Notes: generated by a model from the letters alone, not told the origin. Shown: positions 54,894-63,142, counted from the stretch's first letter. The stretch is 64,000 bases of DNA from an uncultured Flavobacteriaceae bacterium (GCA_947488345.1 CANKZQ010000003.1:451832-515831), one strand, 5' to 3'. A program made the numbers and translations.

Positions 54894-55460
54894 TTGAAAC
54901 TTAGAAAAATTAGATATATAATAATAGTTGTTTTAGGGTATTTTTTACTCAAACCTGTTGTACCCATTGATGATTATTGCAGCGGCCTTGGTGCAGCGAT
55001 GAATTTTTTTTTCTTTGGTGCTTTAATCCTTTTTGTACTGCTCATCTTGACAATATTCGATGTTGTTGGAATGATAAAAAGTAAAGTTAAATTCGATTTT
55101 ATTCCTCTTTTAATAACCATGACTATCGGAATTATATATTTCTCAATTTTAGAACTGGACGATCGAAAATTTTGGACGAAAAGGACTTTGACTGGCCGGA
55201 TTGAGGTAGAAGCTACTCCAAAAAGTGGAGTACTTAAATTGTATAAAAACGGAACTTTTGCCGCGACTTTACATAATGCCGATAATAGTTGTACTTTTCA
55301 AGGTAAATATGCTATTCATGACAATAAGCTTGAACTAAAAAGGCTTGATTTATCTGATATGACTCAAAGAGTCTTTACAACTCAGTATTTTCTTGACAAG
55401 AACAACAAAACTCTTAATCCAATAGACAAAAGTTACGGAATAGTTGAAATAAGAAAATAA
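54894..55460 (+). CDS. Membrane protein of unknown function (cassette 11)
   Basis: A 188-residue protein from TTG 54894, which lies only 11 bases inside the cassette. It has three membrane segments (about 6-24, 36-62, 72-90), the second rich in Phe (AAMNFFFFGALILFVLLILT). A beta-rich C-terminal domain follows (RIEVEATPKSGVLKLYKNGTF, FQGKYAIHDNKLELKRL). No family recognised. Confidence 0.62.
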   Translation: MKLRKIRYIIIVVLGYFLLKPVVPIDDYCSGLGAAMNFFFFGALILFVLLILTIFDVVGMIKSKVKFDFIPLLITMTIGIIYFSILELDDRKFWTKRTLTGRIEVEATPKSGVLKLYKNGTFAATLHNADNSCTFQGKYAIHDNKLELKRLDLSDMTQRVFTTQYFLDKNNKTLNPIDKSYGIVEIRK

Positions 55461-55463
55461 AAC

Positions 55464-55601
55464 ATGTGGTAACAACGGCTATAATTCATTGTGGCGGAAT
55501 TTTCCATGGAAAATCCCTACCTTTAAATTATCGCTTGGTTCTCGCGGAATGGTCCTAGCGGACAATTCCACAACGAAACCATAGCCCAACCGTTGGCATT
55601 A
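55464..55601 (+). repeat. attC site 11 (family B)
   Basis: Left arm ATGTGGTAAC complements cassette 11's 5' end GTTACCACAC except for one base. Right end GTTGGCATTA opens cassette 12. Confidence 0.9.
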
Positions 55602-55714
55602 ATTCTAGAGCAGTCATAATTAAAACCGTTTCACTTAATGAAAAGGTTATTTCACTCAATTTGAGTTTTTTAAAATCAAATCTCCAACTATATTTAAAGG
55701 CAAATCACTTAGCA

Positions 55715-56383
55715 ATGAAAAAAAACATTCTCATATTCACTTTTTTTTTTACATCATTAGCTATTGCTCAAGACAAAAGTTTTGAATATCCAATTGAAAA
55801 AAATGGAGAGGAAAGTTACACTTTCCAATATTTCAAAAAACTCCTGACCGATATGGAATTGGATTCATTGAAAACCTCTGAAAATGAATTTCATTTTAGA
55901 TATCTTACTCCTCGGCATATTGCAGAAATTTGGAAAACTAAAAATGGAAAACTTAAAGGAAAACTTATAAGTTTCGTTGAAAGACAACCAGATTCGATGG
56001 ACTCAAAATACTTGAATAATAAAACTAAGAAGGAATATTTTATTCAAGTAAGACAAATGAATAATAAAAATGTAAATCAGATATATAAAAAATTATCCTT
56101 ATGGAAAATTGATGAAATTGAATCATCGACAATGCCTGAAGGTGGAAATTCTAATATCAGCGGAGTATTAGCGGAATTTTCTGGCAAAAGATCTTATAAA
56201 TTTAAGGAGTTTTGGATTCCCAATGATCAAGAAAAACAAAGTAACTCTGATAAAAAGATCGCTGAATTTACTAAATTAATGAATTCGCTTATAGATTATG
56301 ATAAACTATATAAAAATTTGATTGACAATTTGCCTAAGGGATGTTTCAATATGGTAAATGGATTTGTGGAATGTAATAACTAA
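55715..56383 (+). CDS. Secreted protein of unknown function (cassette 12)
   Basis: I start at ATG 55715, giving a signal peptide (MKKNILIFTFFFTSLAIAQ); the ORF-track start 18 codons upstream would put a poor sequence in front. The 222-residue protein has a mature part with alternating polar and basic residues and phrases such as KISLWKIDE-type strands. No family recognised. Its TAA stop overlaps the first bases of attC 12. The cassette has an unusual 120-bp leader. Confidence 0.65.
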   Translation: MKKNILIFTFFFTSLAIAQDKSFEYPIEKNGEESYTFQYFKKLLTDMELDSLKTSENEFHFRYLTPRHIAEIWKTKNGKLKGKLISFVERQPDSMDSKYLNNKTKKEYFIQVRQMNNKNVNQIYKKLSLWKIDEIESSTMPEGGNSNISGVLAEFSGKRSYKFKEFWIPNDQEKQSNSDKKIAEFTKLMNSLIDYDKLYKNLIDNLPKGCFNMVNGFVECNN

Positions 56384-56519
56384 TGCCAACAACGGCTATA
56401 ATTCATTGCGGCGGAATTTCCTAAACGGAAATTCTTATCTTGCAATGATGGCTTGGTTCTCTCGGAATAGTCCATGCGGACAATTCCCCAACGAAACCAT
56501 AGCCCAACCGTTGGCGTTA
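56381..56519 (+). repeat. attC site 12 (family B)
   Basis: Left arm TAATGCCAAC exactly complements cassette 12's 5' end GTTGGCATTA and shares its first three bases with the gene stop. Right end GTTGGCGTTA opens cassette 13. An ATG inside the right half makes a false in-frame start for the next gene. Confidence 0.93.
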
Positions 56520-56527
56520 ATTTAAGA

Positions 56528-56941
56528 ATGAAGAACTTAATAATATATTTCTTACTCATTTTTACACTTTTGAGTTGTAAGCAAAAAGTTGTTGATGGAA
56601 TTGAAATTGGACATACGCTTTACACAAATCAAACATTAAAACAGAATACTAAGCTGATTAAACTTATCTCTCAAACGCTGAATAAAGAATCAAACGCATT
56701 ATCTGATCTAACTGAATTTTGGTGCGGTGGTGGGGCTGGATGTTATGATCTTGGAATAATTACGTCTGAAATAGTTTACAATATGGGCGAATCGGAATTT
56801 ATCAAAATTGCAAGGGAATTAGAATCTGATCGAAAAAATTCTCTATTTGGATTATTAAACGTCGGACTAGAATATGGCTATGAACATGAAAGAAAAATTG
56901 AAACGGAATTTCCTAATCTGAACGAATTGCTAACTGAATAA
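56528..56941 (+). CDS. Small lipoprotein of unknown function (cassette 13)
   Basis: I start at ATG 56528 (MKNLIIYFLLIFTLLSC), a clean lipoprotein signal with lipobox LLSC. The track start adds 18 residues (MRTIPQRNHSP...) that are translated attC sequence. The 137-residue product has FWCGGGAGCYDLGI in the mature part, two cysteines in a Gly-rich turn. No family recognised. Confidence 0.68.
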   Translation: MKNLIIYFLLIFTLLSCKQKVVDGIEIGHTLYTNQTLKQNTKLIKLISQTLNKESNALSDLTEFWCGGGAGCYDLGIITSEIVYNMGESEFIKIARELESDRKNSLFGLLNVGLEYGYEHERKIETEFPNLNELLTE

Positions 56942-56947
56942 AAAAAC

Positions 56948-57084
56948 TAACGCCAACAACGGCTATAATTCATTGCGGCGGAATTTCCAAAACGGAAATT
57001 CTTATCTTGCAATGATGGCTAGTGTTTCTCGGAATGTCCTAGCGGACAATTCCACAACGAAACCATAGCCCAACCGTTATGTGC
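56948..57084 (+). repeat. attC site 13 (family B)
   Basis: Left arm TAACGCCAAC exactly complements cassette 13's 5' end GTTGGCGTTA. Right end GTTATGTGC opens cassette 14. Confidence 0.93.
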
Positions 57085-57110
57085 AATTTGAAAACAATCC
57101 TCAATAAATA

Positions 57111-58877
57111 ATGACCGAAAAAGAGATAATCACTATATCCACAACTTTAATAAAGCCAGTACTTGATGTTTTTGTTAAACCAAAATTGATTAAGCTCAAA
57201 ACTATATTGCTTGAGAAAAATCAAGAGAATAAGGTTATTCATTTTGATATAACTGATAGTGAATTCGAAAAATACTTAAATCGCAATTTTAACAAAATTG
57301 TTTATTTAAATACTCTAGTTTTTCCTAACCAACAAATAAACCTATTAGAATTATATCATCCTTTAACTTTAAATAAAGACTTTTTAATAAAAAAGGTACA
57401 AAGAAAGAATCTAAAAGTTCAGGATGAGTCATTATTAGATAAAGAAATTGAGGACAAAACGGAGAAGTTCCTTATAGATGATAAAATAAATTTAAATTTT
57501 ATTGAGTCACATAGAAGATTATTGATTAGAGACAGGGCTGGAATGGGTAAGTCTACTATGATGAAATACCTAAATTTTCAAGTATTAGCAAAAGAAATTG
57601 GAATCCCAATATTCATTGAATTAAGGAGATTAAGCGATAAAAATGATATACTGAATGAAATACTTTCGCTAATAAATGGTGATAGCTGTTCTTTTAATAA
57701 AATATTTATATCTAAACTTTTAGAATTAGGAGAGTTTGTTTTCTTTCTAGATGGATTTGATGAAATTAAATCTGAATCTAAAGAAACAATAACCAATAAC
57801 ATACAAAGATTCATCGCTGAAAATGAAAACAATATCTTTATAATATCTTCTCGCCCAGAGGATTCATTATACTCATTTGGTAATTTTCAACTCTTTAGTA
57901 TAGAACCATTAACAAAGCCAGATTATGAAAATCTATTAAGAAAGTATGATTTTATTGGCGGTTCTTCAATCGCAGATAAAATTATCAATGATTTAAAAAC
58001 CAGTAATAAGGAAATTCAAAATTTCCTTGGTAATCCATTCCTAGTATCATTATTATATCGTTCCTATAATTTTAATAACCATATACCAAGTAAAAGGTCT
58101 ACTTTTTACGATGAATTATATATGGCTTTATTTAAATCGCACGACCTATCGAAAAATGCTTTTAAGAGGCCGAAATTATCAGACCTAGATGTTTTAGATT
58201 TTAGGCTTATACTAAGAGATTTTGCTTTTCACTCTTCATTAAATGGAGAGATTGAATATACTTATAGCGACTTATCATCATACATTACACAAGCGAAAGA
58301 GCGAATAGATAATCTTACATTTAAAACATCTCACTACATTGAGGATTTAGAAACTAATGTTCCTCTTCTTGTGAAAGAAGGAGTCAATTATAGATGGTCT
58401 CACAAATCAATCCAAGATTTTTTTACAGCAGAATTTATAGATAGTGACACTAATAAAGTTGAAATTTTAGAGACTATTTTTGAATCTTTTGATTCTAATT
58501 TTTTAAATATTTTATACTTCTATTTTGAGCTAGATTATAAAACATTTAAGAATGTAATCATCAAAAATGTAGTACAATTATTGGTTGATGGTTTTCAAAA
58601 TACTAATCATATGGTCAATGAATACGACGAAACTAATTTAAGAATATGGCAATTTGCTCAAAACTCACGAACACTGACTCAAATTACTGGTATTATAGAG
58701 CTTCTTATTGAAAAAGAAGTTTTTTATAACTTAGTTAAGGTGAATCCTATTTATAATTTGAGTTTAAAAGAATTTCCAAGAATAGAAAATTGCAGACAAA
58801 TCTTAGAAGAAATTGATAATCAAAAAAGTAAACGATTTAAAATTAAAGAATTAATTAAAAAAAGAAAAAGCACATAA
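57111..58877 (+). CDS. NACHT-domain NTPase (cassette 14)
   Basis: The 588-residue protein has an N-terminal segment of about 135 residues and then a NACHT-type STAND NTPase core. Its Walker A is in RDRAGMGKSTMMK (about 139-151), Walker B in FVFFLDGFDEI (about 209-219), and sensor-like SRPED follows. The family-typical HKSIQDFFTAEF lies near 429-440. No C-terminal repeat domain is obvious. NACHT NTPases are known in bacterial antiphage immunity. The effector cannot be assigned; the N-terminal segment is not a recognised nuclease. This is the largest cassette (1,923 bp). Confidence 0.85.
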   Translation: MTEKEIITISTTLIKPVLDVFVKPKLIKLKTILLEKNQENKVIHFDITDSEFEKYLNRNFNKIVYLNTLVFPNQQINLLELYHPLTLNKDFLIKKVQRKNLKVQDESLLDKEIEDKTEKFLIDDKINLNFIESHRRLLIRDRAGMGKSTMMKYLNFQVLAKEIGIPIFIELRRLSDKNDILNEILSLINGDSCSFNKIFISKLLELGEFVFFLDGFDEIKSESKETITNNIQRFIAENENNIFIISSRPEDSLYSFGNFQLFSIEPLTKPDYENLLRKYDFIGGSSIADKIINDLKTSNKEIQNFLGNPFLVSLLYRSYNFNNHIPSKRSTFYDELYMALFKSHDLSKNAFKRPKLSDLDVLDFRLILRDFAFHSSLNGEIEYTYSDLSSYITQAKERIDNLTFKTSHYIEDLETNVPLLVKEGVNYRWSHKSIQDFFTAEFIDSDTNKVEILETIFESFDSNFLNILYFYFELDYKTFKNVIIKNVVQLLVDGFQNTNHMVNEYDETNLRIWQFAQNSRTLTQITGIIELLIEKEVFYNLVKVNPIYNLSLKEFPRIENCRQILEEIDNQKSKRFKIKELIKKRKST

Positions 58878-59007
58878 CACCGTGTATAATTAATTGCTTG
58901 ATGGTGTTTAAAGAGTGTCACGGAAATCCTGGCGGATTTCCTTACTCCTACGCTTTTTTGTTATCTTAGTCGCTTACGCAACTAACCATACACAAACCGT
59001 TAGGCAC
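58870..59007 (+). repeat. attC site 14 (family A, divergent interior)
   Basis: Left arm GCACATAAC complements cassette 14's 5' end GTTATGTGC. The outer ends (GTGTATAATTAATT and AACTAACCATACACAAACCGTT) are family A, but the middle, GATGGTGTTTAAAGAGTGTC...TTACTCCTACGC, is unlike the others. Right end GTTAGGCAC opens cassette 15. Confidence 0.88.
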
Positions 59008-59022
59008 AATATTAGAACCTTA

Positions 59023-59781
59023 ATGAAAAAGCATAAATTCAAAACAAATGAAAGATACGCTGTATGGTTGCATCATGAAAAACGATGCTGGTTATGTAAA
59101 GATCCTTTGAGATTGGCAGAATCCACTGTCGATCATGTAATTTCCGAATCCGTATTATCTGATGGTGAACTTTTTAAAAGTATTCGCGAAAATTATGGGC
59201 TGGATAAAGAGTTTGAAATTAATGGTTTTGAAAACTGGCTTCCTAGTCATCAACGTTGTAATCAGTTAAAGTCGAATAAAGCTTTGAAATACACACCCGG
59301 ATTTCAATTAATTCTCGAACGACTAATTAAACTTGCTCCTAAGGTTAAACGGACTTCAGAACTAATTCTTGAAGGAATTCAAAAAGACAAATTAATGGTC
59401 AAAATTGTGGCGGCTATTGAAGAAGGCCAAATAACTGCAGAAGAACTAAATATGTTTATCAAAAGAATTTTAGGCACCACAGAGTCGGAAAACATGAATA
59501 TGATCCGTCTTGATAACGGCTATTGGTTACATATTGATGACATTGCAGCGGAAGGCTTATGTCAATGTGAAAGAGAGCTTTGTGTTGACAGTGATAAAAG
59601 GAATTACTGTTATTGGAGTAGTTCTAAATCAGGGTGGATAATTCGAAAACAGCTTTTCTGGAAATGTTATGAGGAAATTATAAAGTGTTCGAGATGTGGC
59701 GAAAACCATAAGCGTGGTGAAATCGGATATCTCAATACTTGCAAAAGACCATTCTCGGATCAAATGTCTCAATCAGATTAA
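59023..59781 (+). CDS. HNH endonuclease-like protein (cassette 15)
   Basis: I start at ATG 59023; the ORF-track product adds about 36 residues translated from attC 14. The 252-residue protein begins with an HNH-type zinc/nuclease module. A first pair CWLCKDP (about 21-27), the catalytic-type DHVI (about 36-39) and NWLPSHQRCNQLKSNKAL (about 71-88) fit. A middle helical part follows. The C-terminal end has four more cysteine pairs (CQCERELC, CSRCGENH), likely a second zinc module. HNH nucleases occur in restriction and antiphage systems; the target is unknown. Confidence 0.82.
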   Translation: MKKHKFKTNERYAVWLHHEKRCWLCKDPLRLAESTVDHVISESVLSDGELFKSIRENYGLDKEFEINGFENWLPSHQRCNQLKSNKALKYTPGFQLILERLIKLAPKVKRTSELILEGIQKDKLMVKIVAAIEEGQITAEELNMFIKRILGTTESENMNMIRLDNGYWLHIDDIAAEGLCQCERELCVDSDKRNYCYWSSSKSGWIIRKQLFWKCYEEIIKCSRCGENHKRGEIGYLNTCKRPFSDQMSQSD

Positions 59782-59808
59782 AGGTTTGATCTTCTTTTAT
59801 AAAATACA

Positions 59809-59946
59809 GTGCCTAACAACGGCTATAATTCATTGCGGCGGAATTTCCTAAACGGAAATTCTTATCTTGCAATGATGGCTTGGTTCTCTCGGAATGGTCC
59901 TAGCGGACAATTCCACAACGAAACCATAGCCCAACCGTTGTAAGTA
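59809..59946 (+). repeat. attC site 15 (family B)
   Basis: Left arm GTGCCTAAC exactly complements cassette 15's 5' end GTTAGGCAC. Right end GTTGTAAGTA opens cassette 16. Confidence 0.93.
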
Positions 59947-59956
59947 ATTTAAAAAA

Positions 59957-60460
59957 ATGAAGTTAAAATTTATATTAGGAGTTGTTTTCTGTATAATTCT
60001 ATCAAATCTGTCAGCCCAAGTTTCGGACTCAATAAATCAGAAAATTATAGGAAAGTGGAATTATATAAAAACAATTGATAAAGAAAATAATTCTGTTGAG
60101 TACATTATTCGTAAATATCCAGGCGGAACTGAAATGAAAATTAAAACTAACGGTCCAAAAATTATAATAAATAAGAATGGGACATATAGTAAACAATTCA
60201 CTGAAGAAAATATTGATACTGGAAATTGGAAAATGAAATCGGAAAATGAAATTGAGTATGAAATGGTTATTCCTAAAAATTCTCGACAAGGAAAATTAAT
60301 TGCAGCGACACAAAAAAGCATCAATAAGAAGTGGAGGACAGACAAAAATGGAAATTTTCTTGATGCTTCAACAAATACGATTCTTTCTTTATCCAAATCT
60401 GAAATGACTATTGAATATGAAAAAGATTACGTCATGATTTTTAAAAGAGAAGCTCAATAA
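59957..60460 (+). CDS. Secreted lipocalin-like protein (cassette 16)
   Basis: The 167-residue protein has a signal peptide (about 1-20, ending LSAQ) and then beta-strands in a pattern like the lipocalin-like families of Bacteroidota (IIGKWNYIKTIDKENN, IDTGNWKMKSENEIEYEM, MTIEYEKDYVMIFKRE). No exact family or ligand can be named. It lies 10 bp inside the cassette. Confidence 0.68.
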   Translation: MKLKFILGVVFCIILSNLSAQVSDSINQKIIGKWNYIKTIDKENNSVEYIIRKYPGGTEMKIKTNGPKIIINKNGTYSKQFTEENIDTGNWKMKSENEIEYEMVIPKNSRQGKLIAATQKSINKKWRTDKNGNFLDASTNTILSLSKSEMTIEYEKDYVMIFKREAQ

Positions 60461-60464
60461 AAAC

Positions 60465-60602
60465 TACTTACAACAACGGCTATAATTCATTGTGGCGGAA
60501 TTTTCCTTCGGAAATTCCTACCTTTAAATAATCGCTTGGTTCTCGCGGAATGGTCCTAGCGGACAATTCCACAACGAAACCATAGCCCAACCGTTGTAGC
60601 CA
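60465..60602 (+). repeat. attC site 16 (family B)
   Basis: Left arm TACTTACAAC exactly complements cassette 16's 5' end GTTGTAAGTA. Right end GTTGTAGCCA opens cassette 17. Confidence 0.93.
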
Positions 60603-60615
60603 ATTTGAAAATGTT

Positions 60616-61080
60616 ATGAAAAAAATATTAATTCTAATTTGTTTGCTCTCTATAACTTCAAAAAGTGAAGGACAAAAGTCGAACCCAAAGATGGTCGAAA
60701 TCAAGAATCAATTAGTGCCTGAAGCCGTTGAAATAGGAAAAAACTATGGATTAACATTAAATTTTACTGATAAGTCTATTAAAAGTGTTGAAATAATATT
60801 GGATGACATTCATAAGGAATATAAAAAATCGAAAAATGACGAAGGACTTACTGGACTCGCTTATATTTTCGGATTTTATATTATTGAGACTATTGAAAGA
60901 AATCACGGAAAGGGAAGAATGGAACAAGATGACCCAGAAATTGGAAAGAACTCGTTCCCTTTTTACTGGAATAATTCAACCTTGTTTCCCATTGCTTGGT
61001 GTCAGAAACGGATTTTTGATGGAGAGGCTGATGACGTCTCATTTAAATACCAAGTTGCAGTACTACAAAAGAAAAAATAA
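60616..61080 (+). CDS. Secreted protein of unknown function (cassette 17)
   Basis: The 154-residue protein has a short signal peptide (about 1-19) and then a helical, mostly polar mature part with conserved-looking YIFGFYIIETIERNHG and a C-terminal PIAWCQKRIFDGEADDVSFKY. It resembles other short secreted Bacteroidota proteins but I cannot assign a family. Confidence 0.65.
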   Translation: MKKILILICLLSITSKSEGQKSNPKMVEIKNQLVPEAVEIGKNYGLTLNFTDKSIKSVEIILDDIHKEYKKSKNDEGLTGLAYIFGFYIIETIERNHGKGRMEQDDPEIGKNSFPFYWNNSTLFPIAWCQKRIFDGEADDVSFKYQVAVLQKKK

Positions 61081-61084
61081 AAAC

Positions 61085-61222
61085 TGGCTACAACAAAGGC
61101 TATAATTCATTGTGGCGGAATTTTCCATGGAAAATCCCTACCTTTCAATCATCGCTTGGTTCTCGCGGAATGGTCCTAGCGGACAATTCCACAACGAAAC
61201 CATAGCCAAACCGTTACAAACC
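61085..61222 (+). repeat. attC site 17 (family B)
   Basis: Left arm TGGCTACAAC exactly complements cassette 17's 5' end GTTGTAGCCA. After it, AAAGG replaces the usual AACGG. Right end GTTACAAACC opens cassette 18. Confidence 0.92.
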
Positions 61223-61271
61223 ATTTCGCTCAAAAAATTCCATGAAGTTTAAAATTGTAAAATCTGATATT

Positions 61272-61403
61272 TCAAGAAGTTAATTCCTTTTCGGATATAT
61301 TTGAATCTATCAATCTGTATACTAAATAGAAAGGACTCACCATTATAAATAAAATTATCAAAACTGGGCTTGTAAGGGCTAGGAATACATGAATTTTTTT
61401 CAT
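61272..61403 (-). CDS. Small membrane peptide on the opposite strand (cassette 18)
   Basis: An ORF of 43 residues too short for the ORF track: MKKIHVFLALTSPVLIILF..., one hydrophobic segment followed by a short charged tail (DSNISEKELTS). It is the only reverse-strand gene candidate in the array. A near-consensus -7 box (CAACTTTG on the minus strand, 61430-61437) lies about 27 bp upstream. The remaining 400 bp of the cassette has no longer sense ORF; a GTG-started ORF at about 61480-61641 is possible but unsupported. Confidence 0.45.
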   Translation of the reverse strand: MKKIHVFLALTSPVLIILFIMVSPFYLVYRLIDSNISEKELTS

Positions 61404-61429
61404 AGGTCTTACGTTAAGTTAATATGTAG

Positions 61430-61437
61430 CAAAGTTG
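61430..61437 (-). promoter_or_regulatory. Possible -7 box (CAACTTTG) for the cassette 18 peptide
   Basis: One mismatch to TAnnTTTG on the minus strand, 27 bp ahead of the 43-codon ORF. Weak on its own; it matters because a reversed gene in an array could not use an upstream array promoter. Confidence 0.3.
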
Positions 61438-61651
61438 GTGTATTTTTTGGCCTATAAAAACATGTAGATTATCCTATTTGTGGTTTATATTGCCATAAAT
61501 AAAGATCAAAATGCTTTTCAAAAAAATAGAATAAAAGAAATTGGTATGGAAATATCGGAATTGAATAACGGAACGCAATTGTCACGCAAGCAACGACCCA
61601 ACGGAATTGACAATCGGAACATGAAAAATGGGATAAAATAAGATAAAAAAC

Positions 61652-61789
61652 GGTTTGTAACAACGGCTATAATTCATTGCGGCGGAATTTCCTACTCGGA
61701 AATTCTTATCTTGCAATGATGGCTAGTGTTTCTCGGAATGTCCTAGCGGACAATTCCACAACGAAACCATAGCCCAACCGTTGTAACAC
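61652..61789 (+). repeat. attC site 18 (family B)
   Basis: Left arm GGTTTGTAAC exactly complements cassette 18's 5' end GTTACAAACC. Right end GTTGTAACAC opens cassette 19. Confidence 0.93.
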
Positions 61790-61794
61790 ATTAA

Positions 61795-62037
61795 ATGAAC
61801 GTAATAAAAGACTTCAAAAACGGATTTATATATGTTATAGAAAAATACCCTATAATTTCTGGAATCGGATTTTTAATTATTGGGGGAATTCTATTAGCTT
61901 ATAAGTTGAATAAAAAGGAATCGCTCAAAGAGGCGTGGAATGGAATTCTTTCTTGGAATGCGTTTATTAGCATTTGGGCGGTAATCTTAATGTCTTTTAT
62001 TTTCGGTCTAATTCTTTTGACGAAAAATATGTTTTGA
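61795..62037 (+). CDS. Small membrane protein (cassette 19)
   Basis: The 80-residue protein has two membrane segments (about 18-37 and 54-75) joined by a polar loop (LNKKESLKEAWNG). Cassette 19 is the smallest, at 415 bp. No family recognised. Confidence 0.65.
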   Translation: MNVIKDFKNGFIYVIEKYPIISGIGFLIIGGILLAYKLNKKESLKEAWNGILSWNAFISIWAVILMSFIFGLILLTKNMF

Positions 62038-62066
62038 ATCGTTAAAGATTATTAATATGCTAAAAC

Positions 62067-62204
62067 GTGTTACAACAACGGCTATAATTCATTGCGGCGG
62101 AATTTTCTACGGAAAATCCCTACCTTTAAATCATCGCTTGGTTCTCGCGGAATAGTCCTTGCGGACAATTCCACAACGAAACCATAGCCCAACCGTTGGC
62201 AATA
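62067..62204 (+). repeat. attC site 19 (family B)
   Basis: Left arm GTGTTACAAC exactly complements cassette 19's 5' end GTTGTAACAC. Right end GTTGGCAATA opens cassette 20. A TTG in the right half lets the ORF track extend the next gene backward. Confidence 0.93.
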
Positions 62205-62209
62205 ATTTA

Positions 62210-62989
62210 ATGAAAAAAATATTTTTACTTTCTGTTATCCTATTTTCTATATTTTCTTGTCAAAATAATTCTTTAAAAAAAGATTTTATAGGCAATTGGA
62301 GCACTTCCTCAGATGATCCAAATTATGATTTAAATATAGATGTTCAATTCTTTAATGATTCCATGGTGGTGGATAACTCATTATTTCTTGAAAATTATTC
62401 AACCAAATGGCAAGTCAAAGATTCAAAGATTGAAGGAACTATATTAAGAAGTACTAAATATTTTGAACAACCTAATTTTATAAGTGATTATAAATTCAGT
62501 TTTGAAAAAGATACTCTTTACATGAAACGTGCAAATGACTCAATGCCCTATATTAGATATTTAAAAATTAAAAATGGGTACAAATATTTCGAAAATAAAA
62601 TTGGTTTAAATATTAAACTTCCTAAAACAGATAAGGAATTAAAACAAAATCGGAATAGACAAAGAAGATTTAATATTTATGTAAGCTATAATGATGGCAA
62701 GCTAGTAGCAAAAAGCAGTAGTGATTTTCATAGAGCAAATAATCTAGATAAAATAACGTCGCAGGCTTTTGCTTTTTGGGCCCACCAAGGTCGAGATCCA
62801 GATTATAATAATTTTCAATTCAATTTATTCACCGATAAAAGTATTGATGAATTTAAGATTGATTCCGTAAAAAATTTACTGAAATCGGGTCCTTTTAAAA
62901 GAATTTTTCGCGTTTATACAAATGAAAAACATAATTATGAAAAAACAGCCTGGAAAGATAAAATAAAATGGTTTGGTTTATATGAATAA
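62210..62989 (+). CDS. Lipoprotein of unknown function (cassette 20)
   Basis: I start at ATG 62210 (MKKIFLLSVILFSIFSC), a lipoprotein signal with lipobox IFSC. The track version adds 17 residues translated from attC 19. The 259-residue protein has an N-terminal half with lipocalin-like strands (FIGNWSTSSDDPNYD, TKWQVKDSKIEG). Its C-terminal half has a mixed fold (FNIYVSYNDGKLVAKSSSD, GPFKRIFRVYTNEKH). Function unknown. Confidence 0.7.
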   Translation: MKKIFLLSVILFSIFSCQNNSLKKDFIGNWSTSSDDPNYDLNIDVQFFNDSMVVDNSLFLENYSTKWQVKDSKIEGTILRSTKYFEQPNFISDYKFSFEKDTLYMKRANDSMPYIRYLKIKNGYKYFENKIGLNIKLPKTDKELKQNRNRQRRFNIYVSYNDGKLVAKSSSDFHRANNLDKITSQAFAFWAHQGRDPDYNNFQFNLFTDKSIDEFKIDSVKNLLKSGPFKRIFRVYTNEKHNYEKTAWKDKIKWFGLYE

Positions 62990-62992
62990 AAC

Positions 62993-63129
62993 TATTGCCA
63001 ACAACGGCTATAATTCATTGCGGCGGAATTTCCTAAACGGAAATTCTTATCTTGCAATGAAGGCGTGGTCTCTCGGAATAGTCCTCGCGGACGATTCCGC
63101 AACGAAACCATAGCCCAACCGTTAGGTGC
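62993..63129 (+). repeat. attC site 20 (family B)
   Basis: Left arm TATTGCCAAC exactly complements cassette 20's 5' end GTTGGCAATA. Right end GTTAGGTGC opens cassette 21. Confidence 0.93.
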
Positions 63130-63142
63130 AATAATACTCAAC

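Noticed and set aside
54894-55460. TTG start for cassette 11 gene as an artefact
   Set aside because: Considered because it is close to the cassette edge, but the membrane segment begins right after it and no later start suits, so I kept it.
56474-56527. MRTIPQRNHSP... start in cassette 13 (and the similar start in cassette 20)
   Set aside because: These residues are translated attC sequence; the real starts are at lipoprotein signal sequences further in.
58915-59022. N-terminal 36 residues of the HNH ORF in the track
   Set aside because: They are translated from attC 14, upstream of the cassette boundary at 58999. The gene starts at 59023.
60029-60396. Minus ORFs of 86 and 111 residues
   Set aside because: Both are shadows of the secreted protein gene in cassette 16, which has a signal peptide, proper spacing and cassette-matching ends.
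60803-61105. 100-residue + ORF in cassette 17
   Set aside because: Shadow frame of the secreted protein gene; it extends into attC 17 and has no signal or known motif.
61469-61663. 64-residue minus ORF in cassette 18
   Set aside because: It begins inside attC 18, has no promoter-like box and shows no recognisable features; the 43-residue ORF at 61272-61403 is the better candidate.
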